Assembly: GCA_039934475.1 (NCBI GenBank)
Contig: JBDTMC010000451.1
Span: 1-6,464, forward strand
DNA length: 6,464 nt
Reading direction: 5' to 3'
DNA from: JBDTMC01 sp039934475
GTDB lineage: Bacteria > Acidobacteriota > Terriglobia > Bryobacterales > Bryobacteraceae
The translations under genes were made by a program, and so were the position numbers. A model generated the notes under the pieces. That model did no database searches. It was given only the letters and a program-made list of their open reading frames with translations, and was not told the DNA's origin. Of the stretch, positions 4,628-6,464 are shown one piece after another (the first letter of the stretch is position 1; the number at the start of each line of letters is the position of its first letter).

Positions 4628-6464
4628 ATGATGCGCCCGCTACTACTCGGCCTTTGTTCCCTTTCCCTGCTCGCGCAAAGCGTTCGCCCCGAACAGTACA
4701 ACGACATGAGCTGGCGGCATATCGGACCGTTCCGCGGAGGGCGCACAGTTGCTGCTTCCGGCATCGCCTCCGAACCGAACGTGTTTTATATCGCCGCGAA
4801 TAACGGCGGTGTGTGGAAGACCGACGATTATGGTCATACGTGGGCGCCGCTCTTCGACAATCAGCCGACCGGTTCCATCGGCGCCCTGGCCATCGCCCCT
4901 TCTAATCCGAAGGTAATTTACGTGGGCAGCGGCGAGGGACTCCATCGACCAGATCTTTCCGTAGGCGACGGGATGTACAAGTCCATCGATGGCGGTAAGA
5001 GTTGGAAGCACCTCGGCCTTGATGACGCGCAGCAAATTCCAGCCATCCTGGTTGACCCGCGCAATGCGGACCGCGTGTACGTCGCGGCACTCGGCCATCC
5101 GTATGGTCCGAATGCGGAGCGCGGCGTGTACCGTTCCGACAACGGCGGCGCCACTTGGACCAAGATCCTGTATAAGGACGAAAACACGGGTGCTATCGAA
5201 CTGGCCTTTGCCCCTGATAATCCCGACATCATCTACACATCGTTGTGGGAGGCTCGCGAAGGTCCGTGGGAGAACGGTGCCTGGCAGGGCAAGAACAGCG
5301 GGCTGTTTAAATCGACGGACGCGGGAAAAACCTGGACCAAGTTGGAGAAGGGTCTGCCGACGGTGGCACAAGGTCTGGGACGCATCGGCCTCGGAACCTC
5401 ACCGAGTAACCCGTCCACGCTGTACGCGATGGTGGATGCCGACGCGACGCTTGGCGGCGTCTACCGGTCCGATGACGCCGGCGCCACCTGGCGCAAAATG
5501 AACGGCGAGATGCGCGTATGGGGACGAGGCAGCGATTTCGCCTGGGTGCGCGTGCATCCAAAAGATAAGGAGACCATCTTCGTCGCCAACACGTCCGCGT
5601 ATAAATCCACCGACGGCGGGAAGACGTTCACGGCATGGAAGGGCGCTCCCGGAGGGGACGACTATCACACCATCTGGATCAACCCGAACAACCCTGAGAC
5701 CATCCTGCTGGCCTCAGATCAGGGCGCGACGATCACGGTGAACGGCGGGCGCACCTGGAGTTCCTGGTACAACCAGCCGACGGCGCAGTTCTACCACGTC
5801 ATTACTGACGATCAATGGCCCTACTGGGTGTATGGCGGACAGCAGGAGAGCGGCTCGGCAGGCGTGAAGAGCCGCGGTGACAATGGCGCCATCACCTTCC
5901 GCGACTGGCGCACCGTGGGTGTGGAAGAGTATGGTTACGTGGCGCCCGATCCGCTGGACGCGAACATCATTTACGGCGGCAAAGCGACTCGTTTCGATGC
6001 CCGTACGGGACAGGTGCAGGACATCAGCCCCAACCTGCTGCGCGATGCGCGCTACCGGTCGATCCGAACGATGCCGCTGCTGTTCTCGCCCGTCGATCGG
6101 CATCTGCTCTACCTCGGCGCCAACGTGGTGTTCCAGACAGCGAATGGCGGTAAGAGCTGGGATGTGATCAGTCCCGATCTGACGCGCGAATCGTATGCTC
6201 TTCCCGCCAGCATCGGCATCTTCAGCAGTGAGGCGAAAAACGAAGCCAACCGGCGTGGCGTAGTGTACTCGATTGCACCTTCACACCAGGATGTAAACAC
6301 GATTTGGGCCGGAACCGACGACGGCCTGATCCACATTACCCACGACGGAGGCAAAGCGTGGAGCAACGTCACACCCTCTACGCTGACGCCATGGAGCAAG
6401 GTTTCGCAATTGGACGCTTCGCACTTCGACACTCGTACCGCGTACGCGGCGGTCAACACGCTCC
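4628..6464 (+). CDS. Exported Asp-box (BNR/sortilin-like) beta-propeller protein, N-terminal part
   Basis: The first 612 codons of a gene open to the right edge. The start is ATG 4628, with a second ATG at 4631. Residues 1-17 form a short signal peptide (LLLGLCSLSLLAQS). C10 is not in a good lipobox, so this is probably signal peptidase I export. The mature part contains nine Asp-box motifs (S/T-x-D/N-x-G-x-T/S-W) near residues 64-72, 118-126, 169-177, 228-236, 280-288, 326-334, 369-377, 503-511 and 570-578. This indicates one or two beta-propellers. The order IGPFRGGR (32-39), WKTDDYGHTW, YNQPTAQFYHV (381-391), GGQQ (403-406) and SPDLTR (515-520) matches the roughly 1000-residue proteins often labelled glycosyl hydrolase or sortilin-like in Acidobacteriota. 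No sialidase FRIP motif or catalytic triad is evident, so enzymatic activity is unproven. It follows the VOC gene by 22 bases with no terminator between them. Confidence 0.87.
   Translation, partial: MMRPLLLGLCSLSLLAQSVRPEQYNDMSWRHIGPFRGGRTVAASGIASEPNVFYIAANNGGVWKTDDYGHTWAPLFDNQPTGSIGALAIAPSNPKVIYVGSGEGLHRPDLSVGDGMYKSIDGGKSWKHLGLDDAQQIPAILVDPRNADRVYVAALGHPYGPNAERGVYRSDNGGATWTKILYKDENTGAIELAFAPDNPDIIYTSLWEAREGPWENGAWQGKNSGLFKSTDAGKTWTKLEKGLPTVAQGLGRIGLGTSPSNPSTLYAMVDADATLGGVYRSDDAGATWRKMNGEMRVWGRGSDFAWVRVHPKDKETIFVANTSAYKSTDGGKTFTAWKGAPGGDDYHTIWINPNNPETILLASDQGATITVNGGRTWSSWYNQPTAQFYHVITDDQWPYWVYGGQQESGSAGVKSRGDNGAITFRDWRTVGVEEYGYVAPDPLDANIIYGGKATRFDARTGQVQDISPNLLRDARYRSIRTMPLLFSPVDRHLLYLGANVVFQTANGGKSWDVISPDLTRESYALPASIGIFSSEAKNEANRRGVVYSIAPSHQDVNTIWAGTDDGLIHITHDGGKAWSNVTPSTLTPWSKVSQLDASHFDTRTAYAAVNTL

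Noticed and set aside
4183..4764. Minus-strand open frame of 193 codons across the VOC gene and the divergent gap
   Set aside because: It overlaps the VOC gene fully and the operator region, with no recognisable domain. The VOC frame explains the region.
4643..5371. Long minus-strand open frame (242 codons) antisense to the propeller gene
   Set aside because: It lies wholly inside a strongly supported gene with signal peptide and Asp-boxes. Its translation has no recognisable motif and is rich in residues typical of antisense frames in GC-rich DNA.
4628..6464. Assignment of the Asp-box protein as an active sialidase
   Set aside because: Asp-boxes are shared by many non-sialidase propellers. 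No FRIP motif or arginine triad arrangement could be identified in the visible part.
1..6464. Mobile element, CRISPR array, tRNA or toxin-antitoxin genes
   Set aside because: No transposase or integrase motifs, terminal repeats, regularly spaced repeats, tRNA-like folds or paired small toxin genes were seen on either strand.

Overview
The window looks like chromosomal DNA of an Acidobacteriota member close to Candidatus Solibacter / Bryobacteraceae. GC is roughly 60% by eye. The strongest taxonomic marker is the small secreted protein at 281-1039, which consists almost entirely of the beta-sandwich domain I know as TIGR03437, named for Solibacter. The secreted Asp-box repeat protein at the right edge is also of a type common in Acidobacteriota. 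There are no RNA genes, mobile elements, CRISPR arrays or integration scars. Every intergenic gap is under 100 bases, so there is no gene-free stretch over 300 bases.

Layout. Five genes run leftward on the minus strand, in transcription order: an AraC-family regulator (4176-3412), a PhoR-type membrane histidine kinase (3385-1904, TTG start), its PhoB/OmpR-type response regulator (1853-1131), a secreted TIGR03437-type protein (1039-281), and the first 75 codons of methionine synthase metH (225 to beyond the left edge). Two genes run rightward: a small VOC/glyoxalase-fold protein (4231-4605) and the first 612 codons of a large exported Asp-box (BNR/sortilin-like) beta-propeller protein (4628 to beyond the right edge).

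How the genes relate. The kinase and regulator form a complete two-component system whose sensor resembles phosphate-sensing PhoR, but no pst or phoU gene is visible. The AraC gene is 26 bases upstream of the kinase on the same strand, so it may be co-transcribed with it. AraC and the VOC gene diverge from a 54-base gap that contains an almost perfect 24-base dyad (4181-4204). This is a good candidate operator for the AraC protein acting on itself and on the VOC-propeller pair. Smaller inverted repeats sit in the two gaps flanking the TIGR03437 gene, and one of them ends three bases before the metH start codon.

The gene families are all recognisable and I see no clear sign of a wholly new system. 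The most useful leads are the AraC/VOC dyad, the hairpins ahead of metH, the stand-alone duplicated TIGR03437 protein, and the unassigned PhoR-like system.
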